Of a DNA stretch of 64,000 nucleotides, positions 50,093-58,635 are shown piece by piece. Within the stretch, counting starts at the first letter, position 1. The number at the start of each line of letters is the position of its first letter. The notes beneath the pieces were generated by a model that worked only from the letters and a program-made list of their open reading frames with translations, did not search any database and was not told the origin of the DNA. Where the stretch lies: assembly GCA_001770955.1 (NCBI GenBank), contig MESL01000007.1, positions 1 to 64,000 of the forward strand, written 5' to 3'. The position numbers and the translations under genes were made by a program. This DNA is from Burkholderiales bacterium RIFCSPLOWO2_12_FULL_65_40 (GTDB lineage: Bacteria > Pseudomonadota > Gammaproteobacteria > Burkholderiales > Burkholderiaceae_C).

Positions 50093-51514
50093 ATGGCATC
50101 CCCTTCCGACAGCATCAGCATGGCCCTGTTTTGCGACTTTGAAAACGTTGCCCTCGGCGTGCGCGACGCGCAGTACGAAAAATTCGACATCAAACCCGTC
50201 CTGGAGCGCCTGCTGCTCAAGGGCAGCATCGTGGTCAAGAAGGCCTATTGCGACTGGGAGCGCTACAAGGGCTTCAAGGCCACCATGCACGAGGCCAATT
50301 TCGAACTCATCGAAATCCCCCACGTGCGCCAGTCGGGCAAGAATTCGGCCGACATCCGCCTGGTGGTGGACGCGCTGGACCTGTGCTACACCAAGTCGCA
50401 CGTCAACACCTTCGTCATCATCAGTGGCGATTCGGACTTTTCACCGCTGGTCTCCAAGCTGCGCGAGAACGCCAAGCAGGTCATCGGCGTGGGCGTGAAG
50501 CAATCCACCTCGGACCTCTTGATCGCCAACTGCGACGAGTTCATCTTCTACGATGATCTGGTGCGTGAAAACCAGCGCGCCCAGGCCCGCCGCCAAAGCC
50601 CGGGCAACAACCCGCCCGCACCGCGCCGAACCCCCGAAGAAGAGCGCCACCGCAAGGAGACCCAGGAAACACGCCGCAACCAGGGCGTGGAACTGGCGGT
50701 GGAGACCTTCGAGGCCCTGCTGTCCGAGCGCGGCGACAGCGGCAAGATCTGGGCATCGGTGCTCAAGGAGGCCATCAAGCGCCGAAAGCCCGATTTCAGC
50801 GAAAGCTATTACGGTTTCCGCACTTTTGGCAACCTGCTCGAAGAGGCGCAGGCGCGGGGGCTGCTGGAGTTCGGACGCGACGAGAAGTCGGGGGCCTACG
50901 TGTACCGCGGCCATGGCGGCGCAACCGCCCGGCCCGATCCCGTGGGCCGGTTGGATGCGCCCATGGAGCGCTCGGGCGGTGCTGGGTACTTCCGCCACGA
51001 CTTCCATGCCGTCGCGGTGGCGCCGGAAGCAGCGCCCGGGGGCAGCGAGGGCGGGACGCGGGGCGGTCGATCGCGGGGACGCCGACAGGATGCGCCAGCC
51101 GACGAACGGGTGGAGCCCCGTTCCGAGCCCCGTGGCGACGCGCCGACGGAGCGCCCGGCGGGCGGTTATTTCCGCCCACAGGCGCCGGCCGTTGCGCCTG
51201 CGGAGGCAGCGGCCGGCGATGGCGCCTCCACCGAGGGGGAAGGCAGCATGGGCGCGGCGGTTGGAGAGCCGGTAGCAGTTGCTGGCGCCGAACCCGCTGT
51301 GGCCGCCCCTGCGCCCCGGAGCCGCCGTACCGCTTCGGCGGCACGCAAGCCCGGCGGGCGCAAGGCCGCCGCCGCAGAGGACAATCCGGCGCGCTCCGAA
51401 AGCGGTGCGCCCCTGGGGGATTCAGCGGCGGAAGCGCCTCCAGCGGCGGCGGCTCCCGCCAAGGCCGCAGCATCCCGCCCGCGCAAGCCCCGCAATACCA
51501 AGCCTGTCGAGTAA
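50093..51514 (+). CDS. NYN-domain putative RNase with LOTUS/OST-HTH domain
   Basis: 473 residues. An N-terminal NYN (PIN-like) domain runs over about residues 10-165: ALFCDFENVALG, VVKKAYCDWERYKGFK, GKNSADIRLVVDALDLCYTK and FVIISGDSDFSPLV, with the catalytic aspartates conserved. An OST-HTH/LOTUS domain follows (about 200-285; VELAVETFEALLSERGD, FRTFGNLLEEAQARG). The last 180 residues are Ala/Pro/Arg/Gly-rich and probably disordered (nucleic-acid binding). Likely acts in RNA processing or decay. ATG 50093 preferred over GTG 50066. Confidence 0.9.
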   Translation: MASPSDSISMALFCDFENVALGVRDAQYEKFDIKPVLERLLLKGSIVVKKAYCDWERYKGFKATMHEANFELIEIPHVRQSGKNSADIRLVVDALDLCYTKSHVNTFVIISGDSDFSPLVSKLRENAKQVIGVGVKQSTSDLLIANCDEFIFYDDLVRENQRAQARRQSPGNNPPAPRRTPEEERHRKETQETRRNQGVELAVETFEALLSERGDSGKIWASVLKEAIKRRKPDFSESYYGFRTFGNLLEEAQARGLLEFGRDEKSGAYVYRGHGGATARPDPVGRLDAPMERSGGAGYFRHDFHAVAVAPEAAPGGSEGGTRGGRSRGRRQDAPADERVEPRSEPRGDAPTERPAGGYFRPQAPAVAPAEAAAGDGASTEGEGSMGAAVGEPVAVAGAEPAVAAPAPRSRRTASAARKPGGRKAAAAEDNPARSESGAPLGDSAAEAPPAAAAPAKAAASRPRKPRNTKPVE

Positions 51515-51610
51515 TTCCATTTCTAAATCATCCGTGTCGTTGTTGCTTCGCCTTGCCGTGCTACAGCACTGTCTGCAGCTTCGCGCCTAGACACAAATGA
51601 TTTGGAAACG

Positions 51611-51641
51611 GAAAAGGGCCACGGGCGCCGCCTGGCGGCCC
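51611..51641 (-). terminator. Probable terminator after the HAD gene
   Basis: Read on the minus strand, GGGCC...GGCCC stems enclose a GC-rich loop and are followed by TTTTCC. It lies just beyond the HAD stop at 51646. Confidence 0.5.
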
Positions 51642-51645
51642 GAAC

Positions 51646-52485
51646 TCAAGGCCTGGCGCGTTCGCGGCCCGCCAGGAGGTGCTGCGCCAGTTCGGCGAAC
51701 CCCGCGCCGCGCGCGCCCTGGGTCACGTAGCGCGGCAGGTGGCGCAGCTGCGGCACGAAGCGCGCCACGTTGGCCACACCCACGCTGTGCGGGAAGTGCT
51801 GGAACATCACCTGGTCGTTGAGCGAATCGCCCACGAACACCCAGCGGTCGAGTTCGTCGTCGAGCGCGCGGCCCAGCAGCTCGCGCACGATCCAGCGCGC
51901 ACCCACCAGCTTGTTGTGCGTGCCATACCAGCCGTTCACATGGATGCTGCTGACGGTGGCCGTCATGCCGGCCGCGCGCATGATTTCCTGCACCTGAGCG
52001 ATGCCCTCGGGCGGCAGGTGGGTGAACTCGCTGTGGTCGATGGCGATGTCGGTCTCGCGCCCCGCCGAGTCGCGCGCGAGCTGGGCGCCGGGCACCTCGC
52101 GCAGGATCTGCTGCGCCACCTGCTGCATGCGCGCATGGTTGGCTGCGCGCGTGGAGGCGTCCTGCAGATACCATTTTGATAGCTGCTGGCGCTTGCCATC
52201 ATTGGGCTGGAGGCCATCTTGGCTTGTATTTTGTGGCGCGCGCAACAGGGCTACGGCACCCGTCTCGGCCACGATGGCATCCACCGGCCAGGTGGTGGCA
52301 AAGGGCTCGCTCCAGCCCGCCGGCCGCCCGGTGATGGCAATCACATGCAGCCCGGCGGCGCGGAGCGCGGCGAGGGCCTCCAATGCATCGGGCGTGATGG
52401 CTCCCTCGGTGGTGAGGGTGTCGTCGATGTCGGTGAGGATGCCCGCCAGCCCGGCATCGGCGCGCCAATGGTCCAGGGGCTGCAT
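51646..52485 (-). CDS. HAD-superfamily hydrolase (Cof/MPGP-type phosphatase)
   Basis: 279-residue phosphatase. Motif I is GILTDIDDTLTTEGAI (nucleophile Asp), motif II region HVIAITGRPAGWSEPF, the lysine region THNKLVGARWIVRELLG, and motif IV FVGDSLNDQVMF. This is the cap-bearing HAD-IIB class containing sucrose- and mannosyl-3-phosphoglycerate phosphatases. Residues about 85-105 (TSQDGLQPNDGKRQQLSKWY) are encoded by a dispersed repeat in reverse. ATG 52485 is used; it follows the prfC stop by four bases. Substrate unknown. Confidence 0.87.
   Translation of the reverse strand: MQPLDHWRADAGLAGILTDIDDTLTTEGAITPDALEALAALRAAGLHVIAITGRPAGWSEPFATTWPVDAIVAETGAVALLRAPQNTSQDGLQPNDGKRQQLSKWYLQDASTRAANHARMQQVAQQILREVPGAQLARDSAGRETDIAIDHSEFTHLPPEGIAQVQEIMRAAGMTATVSSIHVNGWYGTHNKLVGARWIVRELLGRALDDELDRWVFVGDSLNDQVMFQHFPHSVGVANVARFVPQLRHLPRYVTQGARGAGFAELAQHLLAGRERARP
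52170..52232 (+). repeat. Dispersed short repeat inside the HAD gene (opposite to the gene)
   Basis: CATTTTGATAGCTGCTGGCG, then CTTGCCATCATTGGGCTGGA, then GGCCATCTTGGCTTGTATTT. Among the better-preserved copies, and in frame on the minus strand. Confidence 0.82.
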
Positions 52486-52489
52486 GGTC

Positions 52490-54118
52490 TCAGCCCGCAC
52501 TGCCCAGACTCAGCCCCGCATGCTCGCGCAGTGGATGGAAGTGGATCTTCGGAAACCGCTCCTGCGCCAGCCGCACGTCGTACGGGCTGGTGCAGAGGTA
52601 GGCCAGGGTGTTGGCAGCGTCGTGCGCCATGCGCAGGGGGTAGGCGTTTTCGAACTCGCGCAGCTCGGCTGGCGTGTCGGCGGTGATCCAGCGCGCGCCG
52701 GTGTACTGGCAGCCCTCCAGCCGCACGTCGGCGTCGTACTCGGCCTTGAGTCGGTGCTGCACCACCTCGAACTGCAGCTGTCCCACGGCGCCCAGCAGCA
52801 TGTTGCCGCCCGCGTCGGGCTTGAAAACCTGGATCGCGCCTTCCTCGCCCAGCTGGGCCAGGCCCTGCTGCAGCTGCTTGGTGCGCAGCGGGTTTTTCAG
52901 CACCACGGTCATGAACATTTCGGGCGCGAAGAAGGGCAGGCCGGTGAACTGCAGGCTGGCGCCGTCGGTGATGGTGTCGCCCAGCTGCACGCCGCCGTGC
53001 GTGGTGAAGCCGATGATGTCGCCGGCGTAGGCTTCTTCGACGGCCTCGCGGCGCTGGCTCATGAAGGTGACCACGCTGGTGGGGCGCAGTTCCTTGGCGG
53101 TGCGCTGCACCTTGAGCTTCATGCCCGGCGTGTATTTGCCCGACGCCACGCGCACGAAGGCGATGCGGTCGCGGTGGTTGGCGTCCATGTTGGCCTGCAC
53201 CTTGAAGACCACGCCAGCAAAGCCTTCGTCTTCGGGTTGAATGGTCTTGATGACGGGCTGCTTGTTGACTTCGAGTGTGCTCACGCGCGGGCCGGGCGGC
53301 GGCGACATGTCCACCACGGCGTCGAGCACTTCCATGACACCGAAGTTGTTGACACCGGAGCCGAAGAACACAGGGGTGAGCTTGCCGGCCAGAAAATCCT
53401 CGTGGCTCCACGCGGCCGAGGCGCCCATCGCCAGTTCCATGCTCTCGAGCGCATCGTCAAACGGCTGGCCAAAGCGCTTGCGCAGCCGGTCGGACTCGGA
53501 CAGCGGCACCACTTCGAAGTCTTTCGGGCCACGGTCGCTGCCAGGGGTGAACACCGTCATGGTCTGCGTGCGCAGATTGATGATGCCGCCAAAGCTCTTG
53601 CCCTGGCCCACGGGCCAGGTGATGGGGCAGCAGGGCATGCCCAGTTCGCGCTCCACCTCGTCCAGGATGTCCAGCGGGTCACGCACTTCGCGGTCCATCT
53701 TGTTCACGAAGGTGATGATGGGCGTGTCGCGCTGGCGGCAGACCTCGATCAGGCGGCGCGTCTGTGCTTCCACGCCGTTGGCGGCGTCGATCACCATCAG
53801 CGCGGAATCGACGGCCGTGAGCACGCGGTAGGTGTCTTCCGAGAAATCCTTGTGTCCGGGGGTGTCGAGCAGGTTGATCACATGCTCGCGGTAGAGCATC
53901 TGCATGACGGAGGAGGCCACCGAGATGCCGCGCTGCTTTTCGATCTCCATCCAGTCGGACGTGGCGTGGCGGCTGGCCTTGCGGCCCTTGACGGCGCCGG
54001 CGATCTGGATCGCGCCCGAGAACAGCAGGAGTTTTTCGGTCAGCGTCGTTTTACCCGCGTCGGGGTGGGAAATGATGGCAAAGGTGCGGCGGCGCCGGGT
54101 CTCTTGGGCGTAGGACAC
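52490..54118 (-). CDS. prfC: Peptide chain release factor 3
   Basis: 542-residue translational GTPase that recycles RF1/RF2 from the ribosome. G1 is ISHPDAGKTTLTEKLLL, G2 region SDWMEIEKQRGISVASSVMQ, G3 DTPGHKDFSEDTYR, and G4 VNKMDREVRDPLD. RF3-specific C-terminal parts include KVQANMDANHRDRIAFVRVASG and GAVGQLQFEVVQHRLKAEYD. Start is a GTG at 54118, reading VSYAQETRRRRTFAIISHPD; the open frame extends upstream through a transposable-like element and is not coding. Followed closely by the HAD gene. Confidence 0.93.
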   Translation of the reverse strand: MSYAQETRRRRTFAIISHPDAGKTTLTEKLLLFSGAIQIAGAVKGRKASRHATSDWMEIEKQRGISVASSVMQMLYREHVINLLDTPGHKDFSEDTYRVLTAVDSALMVIDAANGVEAQTRRLIEVCRQRDTPIITFVNKMDREVRDPLDILDEVERELGMPCCPITWPVGQGKSFGGIINLRTQTMTVFTPGSDRGPKDFEVVPLSESDRLRKRFGQPFDDALESMELAMGASAAWSHEDFLAGKLTPVFFGSGVNNFGVMEVLDAVVDMSPPPGPRVSTLEVNKQPVIKTIQPEDEGFAGVVFKVQANMDANHRDRIAFVRVASGKYTPGMKLKVQRTAKELRPTSVVTFMSQRREAVEEAYAGDIIGFTTHGGVQLGDTITDGASLQFTGLPFFAPEMFMTVVLKNPLRTKQLQQGLAQLGEEGAIQVFKPDAGGNMLLGAVGQLQFEVVQHRLKAEYDADVRLEGCQYTGARWITADTPAELREFENAYPLRMAHDAANTLAYLCTSPYDVRLAQERFPKIHFHPLREHAGLSLGSAG

Positions 54119-54189
54119 AGGGGGTTCCAGAAGGTGGGCAGGGCGAGCAGGCCCTGCAGGGGTAAACGGTGGGCCTGCTCCTGCACCCG

Positions 54190-54354
54190 AGGAGCCTGTC
54201 GGACTTGCGAATCGTCGGCTGCAAATTGACCGCAGCGGCCCATTTTTTACCGTCTTTTTGCCCAATAGCTCGCCTATTGGGCTGCAAATCCGGCAAAAAC
54301 TGGTCTCGCTGGGGTCGATTTTCGCTTTCGACGCCCCAAGTCCGACAGGCTCCT
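54190..54354. mobile_element. 165-bp MITE-like element with perfect 18-bp terminal inverted repeats
   Basis: Left end AGGAGCCTGTCGGACTTG (54190-54207) is the exact reverse complement of CAAGTCCGACAGGCTCCT (54337-54354). A perfect 9-bp inner palindrome GCCCAATAG/CTATTGGGC lies at 54260-54282. No transposase is encoded and no clear target-site duplication is seen. It sits between prfC and the ahcY promoter. Confidence 0.85.
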
Positions 54355-54425
54355 AGGGGAGAGCGGCCGAACCCGCAATTTTACCGGGCATGCACGGGGC
54401 GCAGCACGGGCGGCCCAACTGCTTT

Positions 54426-54431
54426 TATAAT
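54426..54431 (+). promoter_or_regulatory. -10 box of the ahcY operon promoter
   Basis: A perfect TATAAT ends about 9 bases before the SAH riboswitch, placing a start point near 54438. No good TTGACA lies 17 bases upstream, so the -35 is weak. Confidence 0.65.
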
Positions 54432-54437
54432 CCAGCG

Positions 54438-54510
54438 CATCCGAGGAGCGTTGCAGCGTCCCCAGCATTGGCGGGGCGTGAGGCTCGGAGTCATCAAGCA
54501 ACGACGCTCA
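54438..54510 (+). promoter_or_regulatory. S-adenosylhomocysteine (SAH) riboswitch
   Basis: CCGAGGAGCGTTGCAGC matches the conserved 5' core of the SAH aptamer. P1 forms from CCGAG (54441-54445) with CTCGG (54484-54488). The pseudoknot forms from GAGCGT (54446-54451) with ACGCTC (54504-54509). A CCCC/GGGG helix lies inside. It is 75 bases before ahcY, the usual partner, and should raise expression when SAH accumulates. Confidence 0.92.
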
Positions 54511-54584
54511 TCCACTTTCCGTGTGGTGAGCTTTCGACCCCATCCCCCGGCGAGTGGTTTTTCAAACATGCTTTGGAGCACACC

Positions 54585-56021
54585 ATGAACGCACGCGTCA
54601 ACGCCCCCACCCTCACCGACTGCGCCATCACCGATATCGGCCTGGCCGAGTGGGGCCGCAAGGAAATCCGCATCGCTGAAACCGAGATGCCCGGCCTGAT
54701 GGCCATCCGCGAAGAGTTCGCGCCCAAGCAGTCGCTCAAGGGTGCCCGCATCACCGGCAGCCTGCACATGACCATCCAGACGGCGGTGCTGATCGAGACG
54801 CTGCAGGCGCTGGGGGCGCAGGTCCGCTGGGCTTCGTGCAACATCTTCTCGACCCAGGACCACGCCGCTGCCGCCATCGCTGCTGCGGGCACACCCGTGT
54901 TTGCCGTGAAGGGTGAAACCCTGGTGGACTACTGGGACTACACGCACCGCATTTTCGACTTTGGCCCTGCGGGCACCGAGGGCGAAGGCCCCAACATGAT
55001 CCTGGACGACGGGGGCGATGCCACGCTGCTGATGCACCTGGGCAAGCAGGCTGAAAAGAACCCCGGCGTGCTCGCCAACCCGGGCAGCGAAGAAGAGCGC
55101 ATCCTGTTTGCCGCCATCAAGGCCAAGCTGGCTGAGGACGCCACCTGGTACAGCCGCAAGAGCGCCCAGATCATCGGCGTGACCGAGGAAACCACCACCG
55201 GCGTGCACCGTCTCAAGGAGATGTCTGCCAAGGGCACGCTGATGTTCCGCGCCATCAACGTGAACGACTCGGTGACCAAGAGCAAGTTCGACAACCTGTA
55301 TGGCTGCCGCGAGTCGCTGGTGGACGGCATCAAGCGCGCCACCGACGTGATGATCGCCGGCAAGGTGGCTTGTGTGGCGGGTTACGGCGACGTGGGCAAG
55401 GGCAGCGCCCAGGCCCTGCGTGCCCTGTCGGCCCAGGTGTGGGTGACGGAAATCGACCCCATCAATGCTTTGCAGGCCGCCATGGAAGGCTACAAGGTCG
55501 TCACCATGGAATACGCTGCCGACAAGGCCGACATTTTCGTGACCACCACCGGCAACCGCGACGTGATCACCTTCGAGCACATGAAGGCCATGAAAGACCA
55601 GGCCATCGTCTGCAACATCGGCCATTTCGACAACGAGATCCAGGTCGCCAAGCTCGAAGAGCACTGCCAGTGGGAGGAAATCAAGCCCCAGGTGGACCAC
55701 GTGATCTTCCCTGACGGCAAGCGCATCATCCTGCTGGCCAAGGGCCGTCTGGTGAACCTGGGCTGCGGCACGGGCCACCCGAGCTTCGTGATGTCGTCCA
55801 GTTTTGCCAACCAGACCATTGCCCAGATCGAGTTGTTCACGCACAGCGATTACTACGAGAACGGCAAGGTGTACGTGCTGCCCAAGCACCTGGACGAGAA
55901 GGTCGCGCGTCTGCACCTGACGAAGGTCGGTGCCATGCTGACCGAGCTGACCGATGAGCAGGCTGCCTACATCGGCGTGCCCAAGCAGGGCCCCTACAAG
56001 CCCGACACCTACCGCTACTGA
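54585..56021 (+). CDS. ahcY: Adenosylhomocysteinase
   Basis: 478-residue NAD-dependent enzyme that hydrolyses SAH to homocysteine and adenosine. Motifs are the N-terminal [52 protein letters not shown], and the NAD site [15 protein letters not shown], with the C-terminal KPDTYRY. Start ATG 54585 follows the riboswitch leader. Heads ahcY-tlyA-metF, which regenerates the methyl cycle. A dispersed repeat 5 bases after the stop has a terminator-like hairpin. Confidence 0.97.
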   Translation: MNARVNAPTLTDCAITDIGLAEWGRKEIRIAETEMPGLMAIREEFAPKQSLKGARITGSLHMTIQTAVLIETLQALGAQVRWASCNIFSTQDHAAAAIAAAGTPVFAVKGETLVDYWDYTHRIFDFGPAGTEGEGPNMILDDGGDATLLMHLGKQAEKNPGVLANPGSEEERILFAAIKAKLAEDATWYSRKSAQIIGVTEETTTGVHRLKEMSAKGTLMFRAINVNDSVTKSKFDNLYGCRESLVDGIKRATDVMIAGKVACVAGYGDVGKGSAQALRALSAQVWVTEIDPINALQAAMEGYKVVTMEYAADKADIFVTTTGNRDVITFEHMKAMKDQAIVCNIGHFDNEIQVAKLEEHCQWEEIKPQVDHVIFPDGKRIILLAKGRLVNLGCGTGHPSFVMSSSFANQTIAQIELFTHSDYYENGKVYVLPKHLDEKVARLHLTKVGAMLTELTDEQAAYIGVPKQGPYKPDTYRY

Positions 56022-56025
56022 ACGC

Positions 56026-56092
56026 AGTTGCTCTTTAGTTGATAGCTTGAGGCGCATTATTCATGCGCCTTGAGGCTGCTTTTTTTATCAAG
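56026..56092 (+). repeat. Dispersed short repeat after ahcY, also terminator-like
   Basis: GTTGCTCTTTAGTTGATAGC, then TTGAGGCGCATTATTCATGC, then GCCTTGAGGCTGC and TTTTTTATCA. AGGCGCAT/ATGCGCCT is an 8-bp perfect stem (56050-56057 with 56063-56070), followed 9 bases later by seven T residues. It may attenuate transcription before tlyA. Confidence 0.85.
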
Positions 56093-56100
56093 GCAACACC

Positions 56101-57090
56101 ATGCGTGCAGATATTTTTCTGGTCGACTCCGGCCTGGCGTCCACCCGTTCCCAGGCGCAGCGCCTGATCGCCGCCGGCGTGGAATGGCGCCTGGGGGCCA
56201 TGGCGCCCTGGACGGCGGTGGCCAAGAACGGCGACGACATTCCACAGGGCGCCGAGCTGCGCCTGCTCGACGCTGCCGAGGCTCGGTTCGTCTCGCGCGG
56301 CGGGCTCAAGCTCGACGGCGCCCTGGATGCTCTGGGCCTGACGGTGCAGGGCCTGCAATGCCTGGACGTGGGCCAGTCCACGGGCGGCTTCACGCACTGT
56401 CTGCTGGAGCGCGGGGCGCGCCGGGTGGTGGGCGTCGATGTGGGGCAGGCGCAACTGCATGCACAACTGCGTGCCGATCCGCGGGTGGTCTGTCTCGAAG
56501 GCATCAACGCCCGCTCGCTCAGCCCCGCGCAGTTGCAGGAAGCCTGGGAGGATGCCTGGTCCGATCCAGGCGCCGCCCGCGCGCCGCAGGACGATGTGGA
56601 GCCCGAGAGCCCGTACCGCTGGATGTCCGGCGACGGTGAGGTGACCGACTACGACGACAGCGACGATGTGCAGGATGAGGAAGTGGACGCCGACCTGACC
56701 CGCGCCCGGGAGGGCGCTGTCGTGCCGCCTGAAGCTGCCACGTCCCGCCGCCTGAAGGCCTGGATGGGTGAGAGCACCGAGCCGGTGTTCGATCTGGTCA
56801 CGGGCGACCTGTCGTTCATCTCGCTCACACTGGTGCTGCCGGCGCTGGTGCCGTTGCTGGCGCCGGGCGGCCACCTGCTGATGCTGGTCAAGCCGCAGTT
56901 TGAGCTGCAGCCCGGCCAGGTGGGCAAGGGGGGCATCGTGCGCGATGCATCGCTCTACGCCGTGGTGGAGCAACGCATCCGCGAATGCTGCGCCAGCCTG
57001 GGGCTGGAGGTGCGGGCATGGATCGACAGCCCGATCAGCGGCGGCGATGGCAACCATGAGTTCTTTGTTTTTGCGAGGAGAGGCGCATGA
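56101..57090 (+). CDS. TlyA-family rRNA 2'-O-methyltransferase (S4 + FtsJ domains)
   Basis: 329 residues. An S4 RNA-binding domain (RADIFLVDSGLASTRSQAQRL) is followed by an FtsJ/RrmJ-type SAM-binding domain (FVSRGGLKLDGALDALGL, LDVGQSTGGFTHCLLERG). The C-terminal LVTGDLSFISLTLVLPAL and LVKPQFELQPGQVGKGGIVRD are typical of TlyA rRNA cytidine 2'-O-methyltransferases. An insertion rich in Asp/Glu (about residues 155-225) interrupts the methyltransferase fold and is longer than usual. It uses SAM, fitting a methyl-cycle operon; metF overlaps its stop. Confidence 0.88.
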   Translation: MRADIFLVDSGLASTRSQAQRLIAAGVEWRLGAMAPWTAVAKNGDDIPQGAELRLLDAAEARFVSRGGLKLDGALDALGLTVQGLQCLDVGQSTGGFTHCLLERGARRVVGVDVGQAQLHAQLRADPRVVCLEGINARSLSPAQLQEAWEDAWSDPGAARAPQDDVEPESPYRWMSGDGEVTDYDDSDDVQDEEVDADLTRAREGAVVPPEAATSRRLKAWMGESTEPVFDLVTGDLSFISLTLVLPALVPLLAPGGHLLMLVKPQFELQPGQVGKGGIVRDASLYAVVEQRIRECCASLGLEVRAWIDSPISGGDGNHEFFVFARRGA

Positions 57091-57956
57091 CCGCTGCCAA
57101 CGCACCATCCACCGGCGTGCCGGTGAGTTTTGAATTTTTTCCGCCCAAGACGCCCGAGGGCGCGGAGAAGCTGCGCGCCGTGCGCCAGCAGCTCTATGCC
57201 TTGCGGCCCGAGTTCTGCTCGGTCACCTACGGTGCGGGCGGCTCGACGCAGGAGGGTACCTTCGGCACCGTGCGCGAGATCCTGGCCGAGGGCGTGAGCG
57301 CGGCCTCGCATTTCTCGTGCATTGGTGCGACGCGCCAGTCGGTGCGCGAGCAGCTCGCACAGTTGCGGGCCATGGGCGTGCAGCGCCTGGTGGCCTTGCG
57401 CGGCGACCTGCCCAGTGGCTACGGCATGGGCGGCGAGTTTCACTACGCCAGCGACCTGGTAGCCTTCATCCGCGCCGAGACCGGCCAGGACTTCCACATC
57501 GAGGTGGCGGCCTACCCCGAGGTGCATCCACAGGCCCGCTCGCCCGAGGCCGACCTCAAGGCCTATGTGACCAAGGTGCAGGCCGGGGCCGATGCGGCGA
57601 TCACGCAGTATTTCTACAGCGCGGATGCCTACTTCCGTTTCGTCGAGGATGCGCGCCGCCAGGGGGCCGATGTGCCGGTGGTGCCCGGCATCATGCCCAT
57701 CACCAGTTCCACCCAGCTCATGCGCTTTTCGGATGCCTGTGGCGCCGAGATCCCGCGCTGGATCCGCCTGCGCCTGCAGGCGTACGGTGACGACGTGGCC
57801 TCGATCCGCGCCTTCGGCCTCGATGTGGTCACGGGGCTGTGCGAGCAATTGCTGGCAGCCGGCGTGCCTGCGCTGCATTTCTACACCATGAACCAGAGTG
57901 TGGCGACTCTAGAAATTTGCCGCCGCCTGGAGTCTTCGCTCGGAAAACGAACGTAA
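57087..57956 (+). CDS. metF: Methylenetetrahydrofolate reductase
   Basis: 289-residue FAD enzyme that makes 5-methyl-THF for homocysteine methylation. Motifs are VSFEFFPPKTPEGAEKL, CSVTYGAGGSTQEGTFGTV, AASHFSCIGATRQSV, RLVALRGDLPSGYGM, ITQYFYSADAYFRFV and HFYTMNQSVATLEI. The ATG overlaps the tlyA stop by four bases. With ahcY it completes SAH to methionine supply under the riboswitch. Confidence 0.96.
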   Translation: MTAANAPSTGVPVSFEFFPPKTPEGAEKLRAVRQQLYALRPEFCSVTYGAGGSTQEGTFGTVREILAEGVSAASHFSCIGATRQSVREQLAQLRAMGVQRLVALRGDLPSGYGMGGEFHYASDLVAFIRAETGQDFHIEVAAYPEVHPQARSPEADLKAYVTKVQAGADAAITQYFYSADAYFRFVEDARRQGADVPVVPGIMPITSSTQLMRFSDACGAEIPRWIRLRLQAYGDDVASIRAFGLDVVTGLCEQLLAAGVPALHFYTMNQSVATLEICRRLESSLGKRT

Positions 57957-57985
57957 CATCGCGTTTTTCTTTCTGAGGGGACGTC

Positions 57986-58597
57986 ATGAAAAGGGCCTTT
58001 GCCTTGATGGTGGTGGTCTGCAGCGCGCTGTGGGCGTCGGGGGTGGGCGCGCAGACGCGCTTTCATTGCCGGGATTCCAATGGCAATTCTTTCGTGCTGT
58101 CCCGGCCCTGTCCGTCCGATACCCGCACCACGGCGGCCGTGGCGGAGGCGGTCCCTTCGTACCAGTCTTCGTACTCCCGCAGCTCTCCGGCGACGGTGCG
58201 CGTTCAGCCGGAGGCGCCTTCGCATCACCAGTACATGAGTGCACGCTGTCGTTCGCTGGACGACAACATCCGCTCGGCCTATTCACGCCGCATCGCAGCC
58301 GACGTGGTGGCAGGCATGCGCCGTGAATATGAGCGAGACTGCAGTGAGCAGGAGAGTGATGCCTATTCGCAGATTTCCCTTGAGCGCCGCAGCCGCGACA
58401 AGGAGCGTCGGGAGGAAGAAAAATCGGCCCAACTGGCGGAGCAGGTATCCCGGGAGCAGGAGGCGCGTTTTGCGCAGCAATGCGCGGAATCGCGTCGCAT
58501 CCTGCATGCCAAGCGTGCGCGGACCGACCTCACGGAAGGTGAGAGAAACGACTTGCGGCGATTCGAGGAAAACTTCATCGCACGCTGCAAGCGCTGA
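57986..58597 (+). CDS. Secreted hypothetical protein
   Basis: 203 residues with a signal peptide (MKRAFALMVVVCSALWASGVGAQ). The N-terminal part (TRFHCRDSNGNSFVLSRPCP) resembles DUF4124-type periplasmic proteins. The C-terminal half is a charged helix (LERRSRDKERREEEKSAQLA) with scattered cysteines. Function unknown. It is not clearly in the metF operon. A GGCGCC-CGA-GGCGCC palindrome lies just after the stop, before the convergent rlmJ. Confidence 0.75.
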   Translation: MKRAFALMVVVCSALWASGVGAQTRFHCRDSNGNSFVLSRPCPSDTRTTAAVAEAVPSYQSSYSRSSPATVRVQPEAPSHHQYMSARCRSLDDNIRSAYSRRIAADVVAGMRREYERDCSEQESDAYSQISLERRSRDKERREEEKSAQLAEQVSREQEARFAQQCAESRRILHAKRARTDLTEGERNDLRRFEENFIARCKR

Positions 58598-58635
58598 GCC
58601 GCCTGGCTTGGCGCGGCGCCCGAGGCGCCGGCCGC

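Noticed and set aside
54119..54265. N-terminal extension of prfC to an upstream ATG
   Set aside because: It would translate through the MITE-like element and adds 49 residues absent from RF3. The GTG at 54118 fits the family start.
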